A stretch of 64,000 nucleotides of DNA from positions 62,001 through 126,000 of the forward strand of contig JACVTC010000222.1 of assembly GCA_016946835.1 (NCBI GenBank). The letters run 5' to 3'. This document shows positions 22,997 through 35,352 of this stretch, piece by piece. The first letter of the stretch is position 1; every line of letters begins with the position of its first letter. The notes below the pieces were generated by a model. The model did no database searches, was not told the DNA's origin, and saw only the letters and a program-made list of their open reading frames with translations. A program made the translations under genes and the position numbers. The stretch is from Neocallimastix lanati (nom. inval.) (Eukaryota > Neocallimastigomycota > Neocallimastigomycetes > Neocallimastigales > Neocallimastigaceae).

Positions 22997-23753
22997 ATGA
23001 TTACAGTGGATTACTTTACCAAATGGATTGAAGCAAAACCAATAGAAAAAATAACATCACAGGAAGTGATTAAATTTTTAATAAATATGTTTGCTCGTCA
23101 TGGTGTTCCACAGGTAATAACAACTGATAATGTTGTTCAGTTTACCTCGGACATGACAAAAATATTTTTAGATCTCTACGATGTATATGTGAAATTTACT
23201 TCCACATCTCATCCAGAATGGAATGGACTTACGAAAAACCGTAATAAAGAGATCGGTAAGTTGTTAAGATTGTTGGGTTCTAAGAATAAGGATTGGGATG
23301 AAGTATTACTATTCGCCTTATGGGCTCTTAGAACTACTAAAAATAAAGTTACAAAACCTTCGTGTTTTGAATTAGTTTATGGTAGGAAAGATCATCAGCC
23401 TTTTGACATTGCTGCTAGACCTATCAAAGATATTGATAAGTCATCGGATGAAGTGTTATTGGAAAATTTTTTATAAATCATTATCGAGGGACTTTAGAAG
23501 CAGCTGTAAATGTTAAAAATGCAAATAAATATTGGGCTGCTAGGAGAGAGGAAAAAAAAATAGTTTGAATGAAGGTAAAAGAATTAGGGAAGGAGATTTG
23601 GTTTTAGTTAGAAATTTTTCGAGAACTAAAATTAGAACCTTATTTTTTTTTTGATGCTCTTAAAGTTATAAAAAAAAAAAACAATTTAATACGGTTTCCT
23701 TGACTGATCCAAATTCTGGAATTCAAATGAATTTTAATCTAATCCAAAACTAA
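22997..23753 (+). mobile_element. Ty3/gypsy integrase core relic, catalytic Glu lost
   Basis: A 159-codon open frame begins MITVDYFTKWIEAKPI, the first-Asp motif of the retroviral integrase core. The second Asp is in TTDNVVQFTS. The third acidic residue should follow in Asn-Gly-Leu-Thr-Glu, but the sequence reads WNGLTKNRNKEI, so Glu appears replaced by Lys (GAA to AAA is one change). The C-terminal part continues after a frameshift near 23,475 (NHYRGTLEAAVNVKNANKYW, then GDLVLVRNFSRTK) and reaches a stop near 23,753. No RT, LTR or gag was seen on either side. It is unlike the other gypsy copies in the window at the motif level, so it is a separate family. Confidence 0.8.
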
Positions 23754-23760
23754 ATCAAAT

Positions 23761-23846
23761 AATTAAAAATTGATAAACCATCCCTCCATAAATTATAATT
23801 TTATTTTAAATTTATGGACTGATGGTTTATTAATTTTAATTATTTG
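23761..23846. repeat. Imperfect inverted repeat (hairpin)
   Basis: AATTGATAAACCATC (about 23,768-23,782) is mirrored by GATGGTTTATTAATT (about 23,821-23,835), with an inner pair CCATAAATT/AATTTATGG. Sitting right after the integrase relic, it could be an element end or a small foldback sequence. Confidence 0.6.
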
Positions 23847-23849
23847 ATA

Positions 23850-25054
23850 ACCATCCATAAATTTAAAATAAAAAAAAAAAAAAAATTAAAATTAATATTA
23901 AACTTTTCATCATCAAAATTCAACTTTATTTTTTTATTTTTATTTTTTTTTTTTTAGGAAAAAATTATAATAAAAATTTTTATATTAATTAAAACTTAAT
24001 TTAAAAATGTAATAATAATTATTTTTATATGTAAAAATAAAATAATAAAAATAAATAAAGAATAAAATATGATTATAAGACATTATTATTATAAATTATT
24101 ATCTTATAATCTATTAGAATATATTATCGTGTCATAATTCCTTAGAGAAACGACCAACTGAATAAATAACTCAATATGGGATATTTCAAATGTTCTGTAT
24201 CATTTGTGATGCAATATGAATAGAAATAGTTATAATTAATAATATATTTCAATATTTTATTATATACTTAATATTCTTATTATACTATATTTAATTATAT
24301 TTATATTATAAATTTATATATTTAAACTAATTTATATATTTATTAATATTTTCTTATAAAAGATATATTCTTATTAATTAATATTTAGATAAATAATTTA
24401 TATTTTGTATAAGATAATTTTTATAATATTAATTGTTCATACTATGTTTATAGTAAAATTAATAATTTATTTTTATAATTTTAATTATTATTAAATATTG
24501 ATAAAATACGCCTAGGTTCAAGTTCTCTTGTTGGGAGAAGTTATATTTAAGTAGTTATTTAATTATAAATTTTTATTTATTTATTATTTAAAAATAATTG
24601 TAAAATTAATTAATACATGTATTTAATTATTATCTCGTAAATATAAAAGAATTATAAAATAAATTTGGCATAAAACTGCGCAAAGAATAATTATTAAGAA
24701 TTATTCTTGCTTTTATATTTGTAATTCATAATAAACTATTTAATTAATTCTTTTAGAATAACTATTAAGTATTTAAAGTATTTAATATAAAGTATAAAGT
24801 AAAAATATAAAATATTAAAATAAAATATTCATAAAATAATAATAATATTATAAATTTATTATAATTAATAAAATATAAAATATTAATATAAAATATTAAT
24901 ATAAAATAATAATAATTAAAATAATTAAAAATATAATAAAGTAAATATCAATATAAAAATAATAAAAATAATAAAAAAAAACATTTATAAATTATTTCAA
25001 TTTTAACATAACATAAAATTTATTACATAAATTTTATGTTTTCATTAATTGAGT
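23850..25054. other. Gene-free A/T sequence
   Basis: A further partial copy of the CCATAAATTTAAAAT arm at 23,853-23,870, then irregular A/T. Nothing else was seen. Confidence 0.55.
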
Positions 25055-26095
25055 GTGTGTCATTTCGCAAAAGTTCATTTCGGAAAGTTTCATTTCGCAA
25101 AATTTTTTGTGTCATTTCGCAAAAGTTCATTTCGCAAAATTTTAATAAATAGATAAATAAATAATAAAATAAATAAATAAATAAATAATAAAAAAATATA
25201 AAATATAAAATATAAAATATAAAATAAAAAATAAAAAATATTAAAATATAAAATAAAAAATAAAAAAAATATAAAATATAAAATATAAAACAAAAAATAA
25301 AAAATAAAAAAAATATAAAATATAAAATATAAAACAAAAAATAAAAAATAAAAAAAATATAAAAATATAAAATATAAAACAAAAAATAAAAAATAAAAAA
25401 AATATAAAAATATAAAATATAAAATATAAAAATATAAAATATAAAATAAAAAAATAAAAAAAAATAGATACCACTTAAAATCATCCTAACTTTGTGCTTT
25501 TTTAACTCCCTTTTTTATGATGACCTCATCTTTTTTTTTTTAATGGATTATTTATAAATATTTCTTTTATTAAAAAAATTTATTAGTAATTTAAGATTTT
25601 TTTAAAATACTGCGCAAGGACTTAAAAGGTGTAAAAAGATCAATTAATTATTTAGATATTATTTTTTAATTTTCATAATAATTATTTTTTAATTATTTTT
25701 AATTTTAATATTTATATTTTAAATTATTATCCTTTACATCTTTTAAATTATTAATACTTATATTTATATATATATATAAAATTATTATTAATTATATATT
25801 TTAGAACATTTAAAATGTATGATAAAATATTTTATTTTTTTAAAGCTTTAATTCTAATGAATATTTATTATATATATGTATATAAATATTTTTCTTTTTT
25901 TAAAAAATTTAATTTTAAATTTATTTATTTATTATTGTTTTATTTATTTATTTTTATTTATTTAGTTATTTATTTAAAATATATATATTATTTATTTGTT
26001 TTATTATTAATTTATTTATTTATTAACTTTAAAAAAATTTTTTGTAAATTTTCCGAAATGAAACTTTCAGAAATGAAATTTTTCGAAATGCACCT
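25055..26095. repeat. Candidate foldback/MITE-like element with inverted TCATTTCG arrays
   Basis: The left end has five TCATTTCG units (starting at 25,060, 25,075, 25,090, 25,112 and 25,127), mostly 15 bp apart. The right end has the complement, CGAAATGA at 26,054 with near-copies at 26,070 and 26,084, 14-16 bp apart. Between them lie a 44-45 bp A-rich minisatellite and TTTA microsatellites but no gene. Terminal inverted, subterminally repeated motifs are typical of foldback or non-autonomous DNA transposons. No target-site duplication could be defined. Confidence 0.45.
25205..25455. repeat. 44-45 bp A-rich minisatellite
   Basis: A unit of TATAAAATATAAAAC followed by AAAAAATAAAAAATAAA recurs; the distinctive C falls at 25,291, 25,335 and 25,380. 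It generates long spurious Phe/Tyr/Ile open frames on the minus strand. Confidence 0.8.
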
Positions 26096-28267
26096 CCCCC
26101 ATTTTCGATCACGTTTTATTTATGTCACGAATTTGCAAATGATTTATTAATTTATTTTTATGTAATTATTAATAAAATAATTTATTAATAATTAAAGTTT
26201 TTATTTGAGTTTTAAATCAATATTTTAATGGAATTTTGATATAATTATTTCATATAACTCAGTATATTAATTTTTATATAAATAAATATTATTAATTAAA
26301 ATTGTGTAGAAAAATAATAAAAGTATTTAAAAATAGGAAAAGATAAATTAGAATGTTAAGAAATTATTGAAATTTTTAGTAATGATTAATACGTTTTTAT
26401 TATTAGTTATTATTATTAGTTATTATTATTAGTTATTATTAGTTTTCAGTATTAGTTTTTAGTATTAGTTTTTAGTATTAGTTTTTAATATTAGTATTAA
26501 TTAAGTAGTATATAGTTATAAAAAGAAGTAATTACAAAATGATTTCTTTGGTTATAAAATTTTATGTATAAAGTTAATAAAAATTATTATATGCTTAAAA
26601 ATATAACATAAATAAAAATAAATTAAAAGATAAAAATAATAAATAATTATCTCAAATTAGTTTATAATATTACTATTACAATTTTATTCAACAAATTCCC
26701 TTTTTGCTTGTCCAATTCTAAAGATTATCATTTGTCATAAAAACATACTTTGGAAAATTTTCTAAAAATTAATGTTAATGTATTATCTTGTTTTATGTTT
26801 TATAATTAAATAAAACTTAATTTATTCATAATATATTTTAATTGGTTTATAATTAAATAAAACCTAATTTATTCATAATATATTTTAATTAAAGTTTATA
26901 CATTATAATATATTATAATACATTATTAGTATATTATTTATTAAAAATTTTTATTGTTAACACAGATTTGAGGGATAAAATTTTTTGATATAATTATATA
27001 ATATATTCAAAATAATATATTAATAATAATAAGTATATATTAAATAAATTATATAATATATTAATAATAATTAGTATATATTAAATAAATTATATAATAC
27101 ATTAGTAATAATAATAATAATATATTTTTTTTTAACATTTAATTAAATTAAATTAAATTTTTTTTTTTTTTATACTGAAGATTCATTGATTTTAAGAATT
27201 TCTGCTGAAGATTTCTTCTTTTTTTTGTAATATTAAAAGAAATATGTGACAAAAAAAAAAAAATGTTACATTTAGATTACAATCCTAATGGATTGTTAAT
27301 AATCATTAAATGTAACATTTTAAAGATTACACTTCAATGGATGGATGGATGGAATTGTATTTGTATTCAGTTAATGTAAACTCAATATATATTAAAATTA
27401 ATTTTAATTTATTGAGATAATATATTAATTTCTTTTAAAAAAGAGGCCATAAATAAATAATTAATGAAAAATTTTAAAAAGAAAAAACTTTAAATTAATA
27501 AAGGTTTTTCCTAATTTGAATTATATTTATTAAATACTTATTAAACATTTAAATTCTATTATTCAATTATTTAATCTTCAAAAGTTATTAATTATATATT
27601 TATTTACTTATTTACTTATTTATTATTTATTATTTATTTATACGTATATATAAATAATAAACTAAAAAAATTAAATTAAAATATTTTAATTTTATTTTTT
27701 TATGTGAAAAATCCTATTTAGTTATCATTTTTTTTATACTATTTTATTATTAAATATTTAAACATCTAAGTGGAGTGTTTTTTTTAACCTCTAATTATCA
27801 AAAAATTGTTAAATGGAGAGTAATATAATAAATTTCAATAATTAATATGTTGGTATTTTAATTATTTAAAAATATTATATAATTAAATTCTTCTTAATAG
27901 AAATAAATAATAATTTTATAGAATGTGGAAATAAAACATATTAGTAAACAATAATATTATTCTTAATAAATACAAAATACAGAGGTAGAAATATTTTATA
28001 AAAAAGTTTTATTATCACTTTCCTCTTGAAAATAAATAGAAGGTTGAAAAAATGTAATATTAAAATTGGGAAAATTAAAAATTTAAAGCACAAAAAAAAA
28101 AAAAAAAAAAGACTAACAAGTATAGAAATATTAAAATAATAAATAAATATATAAATATTTTGCAATACTTAATAAAAATAAAAAATACTTACACATATAA
28201 ATTATATTTATATATCTATATTGTTTTTATATTAAAAATTCATTTTAATATAAAATTTTTAATATCT

Positions 28268-28304
<37 letters not shown>

Positions 28305-28910
28305 ATTTAATACATATTATAATCATTTGGAAGAAAAAAAAAATCAGAATTATAATTTCAAAGAACTTTCTTTTCATTATTTTAAATTTTTTTTAATATA
28401 AAAACAATATATATAGATATATATATATATATTTTTGTTCATTATTATTTAGACTTAAATTTAACATTTTATTTAATCAAAATACTTTTTATTTCTCTTA
28501 ATATGTAATTTTATTGGAAAAAAAAAATGCTATCTATCTCAACAAATAATTATTTATAAAATAATCATATTAAATATATAAAAAAAGAAAATTAATATAT
28601 TCCAATATAAATTATTGGAATATAGTTATTTTCTTTTTTATTTTTATATATTTTAAAATTTTTTATAAATATATTTAATAAATTACAAATAAATTTATTT
28701 TTTAATTTATTTATTTATTAATAAAAAATATAATAATGAATAATAATAATAATGAATAATAATAATAATAAATAATAAATAAATATATAATAATAATAAA
28801 TAATAAATAAATATATAATAATAATAATATAATAATAAATAATAATAATAATAATATAATAATAAATAATAATAATAATAATAATAAAAATTATGAATAA
28901 TAATAATAAT
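26096..28910. other. Gene-free A/T region
   Basis: Tandem TTATTATTAG and TTTTTAGTATTAG units (26,398-26,500), a duplicated ATAATTAAATAAAACTTAATTTATTCATAATATATTTTAATT-type segment (26,802-26,890), and A/T homopolymers. An inverted pair TGTTACATTTAGATTAC / ATTAAATGTAACATT (27,264-27,320) may fold. No gene was found. Confidence 0.55.
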
Positions 28911-29275
28911 TTTTTTTTCTTTTTTTTTTTTTATAGACTGAAGACTTTTGTCTCCCCCATATGTTAATATAGGTGTATAATTAGCTGCCATACCGGTACG
29001 TCGTTGGCGCTCTGAACTCCCCATAAGCAAAGAAACTTCATAGAGAAGTACGCGATCCTCAAGGGAAAGCAGAGCCCACTATAGGTGGCGTCCTTGCCAT
29101 CCCAGAGGAGCTGGAAACTGTAATCCTCTCAGACAAGGCTTATGCAATGAGATTCTTAAAGTGTTAGAAATATGGAAAACATACCTACCTGAGTATCGTT
29201 TAACCCCTAACCTTTCATGCAAAATCCGGAGGGAGAAATCGTGAAGATCCGATACTGACGGGGGTCGATCTAGAG
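28911..29275 (-). mobile_element. 5'-truncated retroposon of unrecognised family
   Basis: A G+C-rich island reads on the minus strand as a nearly continuous frame from about 29,275 to 28,935 with a single internal stop. Pieces include DLHDFSLRILHERLGVKRYS, GLQFPAPLGWQGRHL and LLMGSSERQRRTGMAANYTP. It ends in a poly(A) tract (T run on the plus strand 28,911-28,932). A shorter copy, truncated at its 5' side and sharing this 3' end, lies at 62,020-62,182. Poly(A) plus 5' truncation points to LINE-style reverse transcription. I do not recognise the protein; it is unlike the LINE tail at 5.4 and 36.8 kb. Confidence 0.6.
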
Positions 29276-29291
29276 AATAATAATAATAATG

Positions 29292-29381
<90 letters not shown>

Positions 29382-29383
29382 TT
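29276..29383. repeat. (AAT)n microsatellite
   Basis: About 36 nearly perfect AAT units directly abut the 5' side of the retroposon, and (AAT)n also flanks its poly(A) side (28,735-28,910). The element may have inserted into an existing AAT tract. Confidence 0.9.
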
Positions 29384-30435
29384 TAAATATTGTAAATATA
29401 AAATTATTAAGTAAATATGAATTTTATATTTATTTTTGGTATATTTTTTTTATTAATAAATTTTATTTTTGTTAAAAGTTATAAAAAAAAAAGGGAAACA
29501 ATATAATAAAAGAATTACATCAAGGAAAAAGAAAATCCAAAAACATAAAAGATAGAAAGGAATTAATAATAATAAATTATCATTATTTGTTTCTTATATG
29601 AATTTTATTATTTTTGAAAAGTTGAATACTAAAAATGAAATTGAAATTAATCAAATAAATACTAATAAAGAATATTTTTCCAATTGAGCAAAATGATTGG
29701 TTTTAGTTATGATATAATGCTACATGTGTATTTTTTTTTTTTTTTATGATTTTAAATTTTAAATCTATTAAATTAATTTATTTATTTTAGTTTATTTATT
29801 TATTTTTGTTAATTTATTTATTTATTATTTATTTATTTATTTTTGTTAATTTATTTATTTATTATTTATTTATTTATTTTTGTTAATTTATTTATTTATT
29901 ATTTATTTATTTATTTATTATTTATTTATTTAATTTTGTTAATTATAATTTTATTATTGTTGAATTAAAGTTTAATATTGTTCGTTTATTTATGATGAAT
30001 GAAAGTTTGAAAATGTATCACAAATTTATTTATCATCAATATATTTTAATATATAAATAATATTATTATTGAGAAAGTTTGATTTTTAAGAAAAATTATA
30101 CATTTTTTATATTTTTTTTGTGAAATATTTAAGATAAAATTTAAAATGGAAACATGGAATTCTTTCTAAAATTATTATATATAAATAAATAAAAAAATAA
30201 TGAATATTTTTTATTTTTTTTTTTTTAATAAGGAAAAATTAAAAATAAAAAATAAAAAATATAAATAATAATATAAATAAAATTAAAAAAAAAAAAATAA
30301 TTAAAATAAAAAATAATTTAAAAACATAAAATTTAAATTTTAAATTAAATTTCAATAATTATATAATATTTATAATTTTAAATTTATTTTATTTTATTTT
30401 ATTTTATTTTTTTTTTTTTAAATAAAAAATAAAAA
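29384..30435. other. Upstream region of the subtilase-LRR gene
   Basis: It includes a 37-bp tandem repeat at 29,790-29,940 (GTTAATTTATTTATTTATTA-containing; GTTAA at 29,808, 29,845 and 29,882) and, next to the ATG, TTTTA repeats then T and A runs (30,380-30,435). The promoter should lie here, but no discrete element is recognisable. Confidence 0.5.
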
Positions 30436-32210
30436 ATGAAATTAAACATTTCATACTTTTTAGGATTAATTTTATTATTTATCAATGTCACCATTGCTAA
30501 AAATGATGAAAATTCCTTTAATAACAAAAAAGTAATAAGTAATAAAGATAATTATTATTTAATTTTTGTTAATAATACTTATGGTGAATATCGAATTTTC
30601 AAAAATAGTAAAAAAGACAAACGTCAAGAATCTCAAATATTTGTTGAAACATTACTTGATGAAATTGATGATTTAATTATTAATAATAAAAATACTTATC
30701 AACATCCTGAAAAATTAAATGAAATAGAAGAAACTTCAAAATTATTAAAAAGAAATGAAAAAAATGTAAATGTCTATAATTATGATAATTCTAATTTTGT
30801 TCATCCAATTTCTTCTGTTGGAGATAGTCTTGTATTATATGCCTACCTTTCCAAAATATTAGTACAAAAAATTGAAAAAATGTCATATATTAAAAGTGTA
30901 GAATTGGATAATGTCTGTTATTTACATAATGAAGATTATTACTATAATTATGATGATATATTAACTGAAACTAATTGGGGAAATATAACTGTAAATTCAA
31001 ACGCTGATTTTCATTTATCTATTCTTTCTCAAGGAAGATATGATCCAAATCTTGTTCATCAATATGATAATAATTATTATTTCCCATCTTCTGCTGGTAA
31101 AGATGTTGATATTATTGTTATAGATACTAATTTTCATTTTGATAATCCAGAATTTTCTAATAAAGAACGTGAAGCTAAATGTATTGGTAGTGTCCATAAG
31201 GATGGTACAGTTACTCCTCCTAGTAATGAACTTATTTGTGGTTATAATGATGATGATCACACAAACAATAAAAAAATTGAATATTATCATATTGATCATG
31301 GTGCTAAAGTTTCTGATATTGCAGCTGGAATAAAACATGGTGTAGCTAGTGGTGCAAATATATATGGGGTTTCCATTCCAGCAGATCCTGATGGTTCAGT
31401 ATATATTTCTGATGTTTATCAAGCTTTAGAATGGATTAAAGAAATTTATATTAGACCTCACCAGACAATTATTAATTTATCTAATGGTTTTAAAATTAAT
31501 CTTGAAAAAATGGATGAATTTTATGAAAAATATCAACAATATAAATTAATTATTGAAGATATAACCAAAAAGGGTGGTATTATTGTTTCATCTGCAGGTA
31601 ATAATAAAGAATATCTTGATGGTGAAACTGAATTAATGATTCCATGTGAATTGAATGATGTAATTTGTGTTGGTGGTATTGATAATAATTCAATTTATTT
31701 AAATTCAACAGTTGAGAGTGATAAAAATAAAATCTATAATAGGCATATAAGTTCTAATTATGGTAATAATGTTAATATTTATGCTCCATATCGTGCAATC
31801 TTTGAATATGTTCAAAGTTCTGATTATAAATATGTAAAAATTAATGAAAATGGTACTTCTTATTCATCTCCAATTGTTGCTGGTTTAATAGCACAATTAA
31901 TAAGTCAAAATCCAAATAAAATATATAATAAAGATGATGCTTTAAAGGAATTACTTAATAATAGTAAAGAAAATTACTTTTATTATACAGACAAGTATAA
32001 TAAATATCATAAAGCTATAATTGCTAATAATGGTAAACATATTGTTTATTCACCAGATAATATTTATTATGGATGTGGTATATTGGCTGGTAACCGTTCA
32101 TGTGATTACCCAAATAATACTATGACTAATACCACCATCATCCCAATTAAATGCAATAATTTTGAATGTTTGGATAATAACGATATAAATATAGATGATA
32201 TTGTTGAAGT
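30436..32210 (+). CDS. Exon 1: signal peptide, propeptide and S8 peptidase domain
   Basis: Residues 1-21 are a signal peptide (YFLGLILLFINVTIA). Residues about 40-160 resemble an inhibitor-type propeptide, ending with a SYIKSVELDN strand. The catalytic triad is visible: Asp230 in DVDIIVIDTNFHFDNPEF, His288 in HIDHGAKVSDIAAG, and Ser475 in NGTSYSSPIVAG. The oxyanion-hole Asn is 389 in VSSAGNN. The tail from about 545 has four Cys (CGILAGNRSC, then CNNFEC) and a Thr/Asn stretch; the last Cys pair followed by DIVEV looks like an LRR N-cap. The gene is A/T-rich like its surroundings. If intron 1 is retained, the frame ends at 32,214. Confidence 0.9.
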
Positions 32211-35200
32211 GTAAATATTTTAAAATCATATCTTTTATATTAATAAATATTATTGAATATTTTCTGATTTAAAAAAATTAAAATAATAATGAATTTAGTT
32301 ATTAATTATTATAATTATAATTTTTTTTTTTTTTTTTTTAAATATTTTAATAATTATTTTTAATAAGAGATTTAAGTTTCAGAGGTTTAAAAGAATTTCC
32401 AAATAAAATATTTAAATTAAAAAATTTAAAAATTTTGTAAGTATTAACTTAATTCTTTTGATATAGGAATAATTAAAAATATTTATTTGGAAAAAAAAAA
32501 AGAAAAAAAATTTTTTTTTAAAAAATAATTTTTATTTTTTATTATTAATAAATGTAATAATAATCATATTTAAAATGACGATGTATTATACTATAGACGA
32601 TTAAATGATAATCATATAACTACTATTCCAAAAGAAATTGGCACTTTAATAAATATTAATGAAATGTAAGTAATAATAATTAATTATATTATGATAATAA
32701 AGAAATAACCAAATAACCAAATAAACTGACTTTAAAGTTGTATTATATTATAATGTTAATATTTAAAAGAAAATCAATATTTATATTTATTAAATAGATT
32801 ATTAATTTTTTTTTTTTTTTTTTTAATTCAAAATTTAAATAATACATATAATAATGTAGATACTTAAATGATAATCAAATTATCAATATCCCCGAAGAAA
32901 TCGGTAATTTAACAAACCTTAAAGAATTGTAAGTAATAATTTATATTATTTTTTTTTTTTTTGTTCAAAAATATAAATATATATAATATATACCCAATTT
33001 GAGAAAAAAATATATTATTATTAATTCAAATATATTTTTTTTTATTAATATTTTATAATAATGTAGAATATTAACAAATAATCAAATTACCACTATTCCA
33101 AAAGAAGTTGGTAATTTAAAAAATCTTATTGTATTGTAAGTACTTTATAATTAATTATATTAAAATGATATAGAAATAACTAAAATTTTCAATGAAATAA
33201 CAAATTTAGAAATTTAAAAAATAATAAAATTATTACATTTCCTAAAGATATTTGTGAATTTAAATCATCAAATTTGAATTTGTATGTATACAATAATTTA
33301 ATAAAAAAATATTAAAAGTATTTAAATGATTATATTTAATGATTTTTATTATTTATATAATAATAATATATATAATTATATAAATATATATTGTCAAAAT
33401 AAAATATAAAAATAATAATTTTTGATCAAAAAAAAAAAAAAAAAAAATGAAAATAAAAGGCTTTCGGATGAGCATTTATGTGGAGAAAATGTTATTGAAC
33501 CTACCACAACTACTACCATTGTTCCAACAATCATATGTAATGATCTTGATTGTCTGTATAATAATAATATAGATGAAATTATTGAAATGTAAATATCATA
33601 AAAATCTATCTTAAATATTAATATTTTAAATATATTTCTATTTTTTATAAAATTAAATTATTAATAAATTTTTAATTAATATTACTTTATTCTTTTAAAT
33701 ATTGTAATAAAAAAATTTTTTTTTTTTTTAAATAGCAATTTAAATAAAAATAATCTAGAAGAAATACCTTATAAAATTTTTAAATTAAAAAATTTGAAAG
33801 TTTTGTAAGTATTAATGATTTAATTATACTGATAAAAGGAGAATAAAAAAAATTTTTTAATATTATTAAAATTTTTATAAAATTATTTTATACTTTTTAA
33901 TTTAACAATTTAGAAAATTAATGAATAATCAAATTACTACTATACCCAAAGAAATTGGTAATTTAATAAATCTTACTGAATTGTAAGTAATATTATTTTT
34001 AAAAAGAATATGAGAAATATATCTATAAGTACATTTAAAAATTTGTAATATAGATTACTATTTATTATATATATATATATATTTATCTAATTTAATATAT
34101 AACAATATAGATATTTAGATTTTAATCAAATTACCACTATTCCTAAAGAAATTGGTAATTTAATAAATCTTTTTAAGTTGTAAGTGTTAATTCTATTTAT
34201 TCATAAAATAAGGATAAAGAAGAAAGTTTACTATATCATTAATATTTATTATTATATATTTTATTATATTTTTAATTAAAAAAAAAATGAATAATATAGG
34301 TCATTAACCAGCAATCAAATTATCACTATTCCTCAAGAGGTTTGTAATTTAATGAGTCTTTCTGAGTTGTAAGTATTTCTAATATTTATACAATAATATA
34401 TATATATAAAAAAAAAAACAAAAATAATAATTAATAAATATATGTTTATAATATCAATTATTACTTTTTTTTTTCTTAAAAAAAATTATAATTATAATAA
34501 TATAGATATTTAGATGATAATCAAATTATCACTATTCCTAAAGAAATTGGTAATCTAATAAATCTTAATGAATTGTAACTATTTAAATAATTAATTAATA
34601 TATATAAAAAAAATAATAAAATAAAAATTTATTAATCCTGAACTTTCAAAATTATTAATCTAATAAAATGTAGATATTTAAATGAAAATCAAATTACCAT
34701 AATTCCTGAAGAAATTGGTAAATTAATAAATCTTGAGTGGTTGTAAGTATTGATTTATATTATTATAATATTTTTTTTTTATTTATTATTTATTAAATTA
34801 ACTTTATAATATAATTTAAATAATAATCTTCGATGATAATATAGAATTTTATATGACAATCAAATTACCGATATTCCCAAAGAAATTTGTAGTTTAAATA
34901 ATCTTTTTAACTTGTAAATATTAATAATTAATTATATATTAAAATAAAAAAAAAAAAAAGTATAACGAATTAACATGAATTTTTTTTTAAAAAAAAAAAA
35001 TAAATATAGAGATTTGGAAATAAATGAAATTACTACAATTCCTCCAGATATTTGGGAATGTCTTAAAACCGTAGGGGAAGTGTAAGTATTTATGATTTAA
35101 TTATTAAATATAAATTTTAAAATGTTATAAAAAGTTTATTAATTTGTTATTATTATTATTTCCTTTTTTTTTTTTTTTTTATAATTCATAATTTTTTTAA

Positions 35201-35352
35201 ATACAATTTAATTATATATAATTATTACAATTAAATATTAAAATATATTATAATTAATAAATGAAAAAAAAAAAAAAAAAAAAAAAAAAATAAATCATTA
35301 CTAATATCAAATATGTTACTAATAATAAATTAAGAGATTTGGATGATCATTT

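Noticed and set aside
24500-24545. tRNA-like GGTTCAAGTTCTC stretch
   Set aside because: No T-stem pairing and no other arms.
25060-25134. TCATTTCG array as a CRISPR array
   Set aside because: Units of 8 bp with 7-14 bp spacers, no leader or cas genes, and a eukaryotic context.
25023-25484. Open frames of 153, 77 and 67 codons rich in Phe, Tyr, Ile and Leu
   Set aside because: They are readings of an A-rich minisatellite in several frames at once; no family motif.
29276-29383. (AAT)n as the 3' tail of a SINE on the plus strand
   Set aside because: The related copy at 62.0 kb has its tail as poly(A) on the minus strand, with matching target duplication, so the element runs the other way.
30436-32214. 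The protease as a complete 592-residue single-exon gene
   Set aside because: Its stop overlaps a GTAAAT donor, and 15 in-phase exons follow with exact repeat lengths; the stand-alone form is kept only as a possible intron-retained product.
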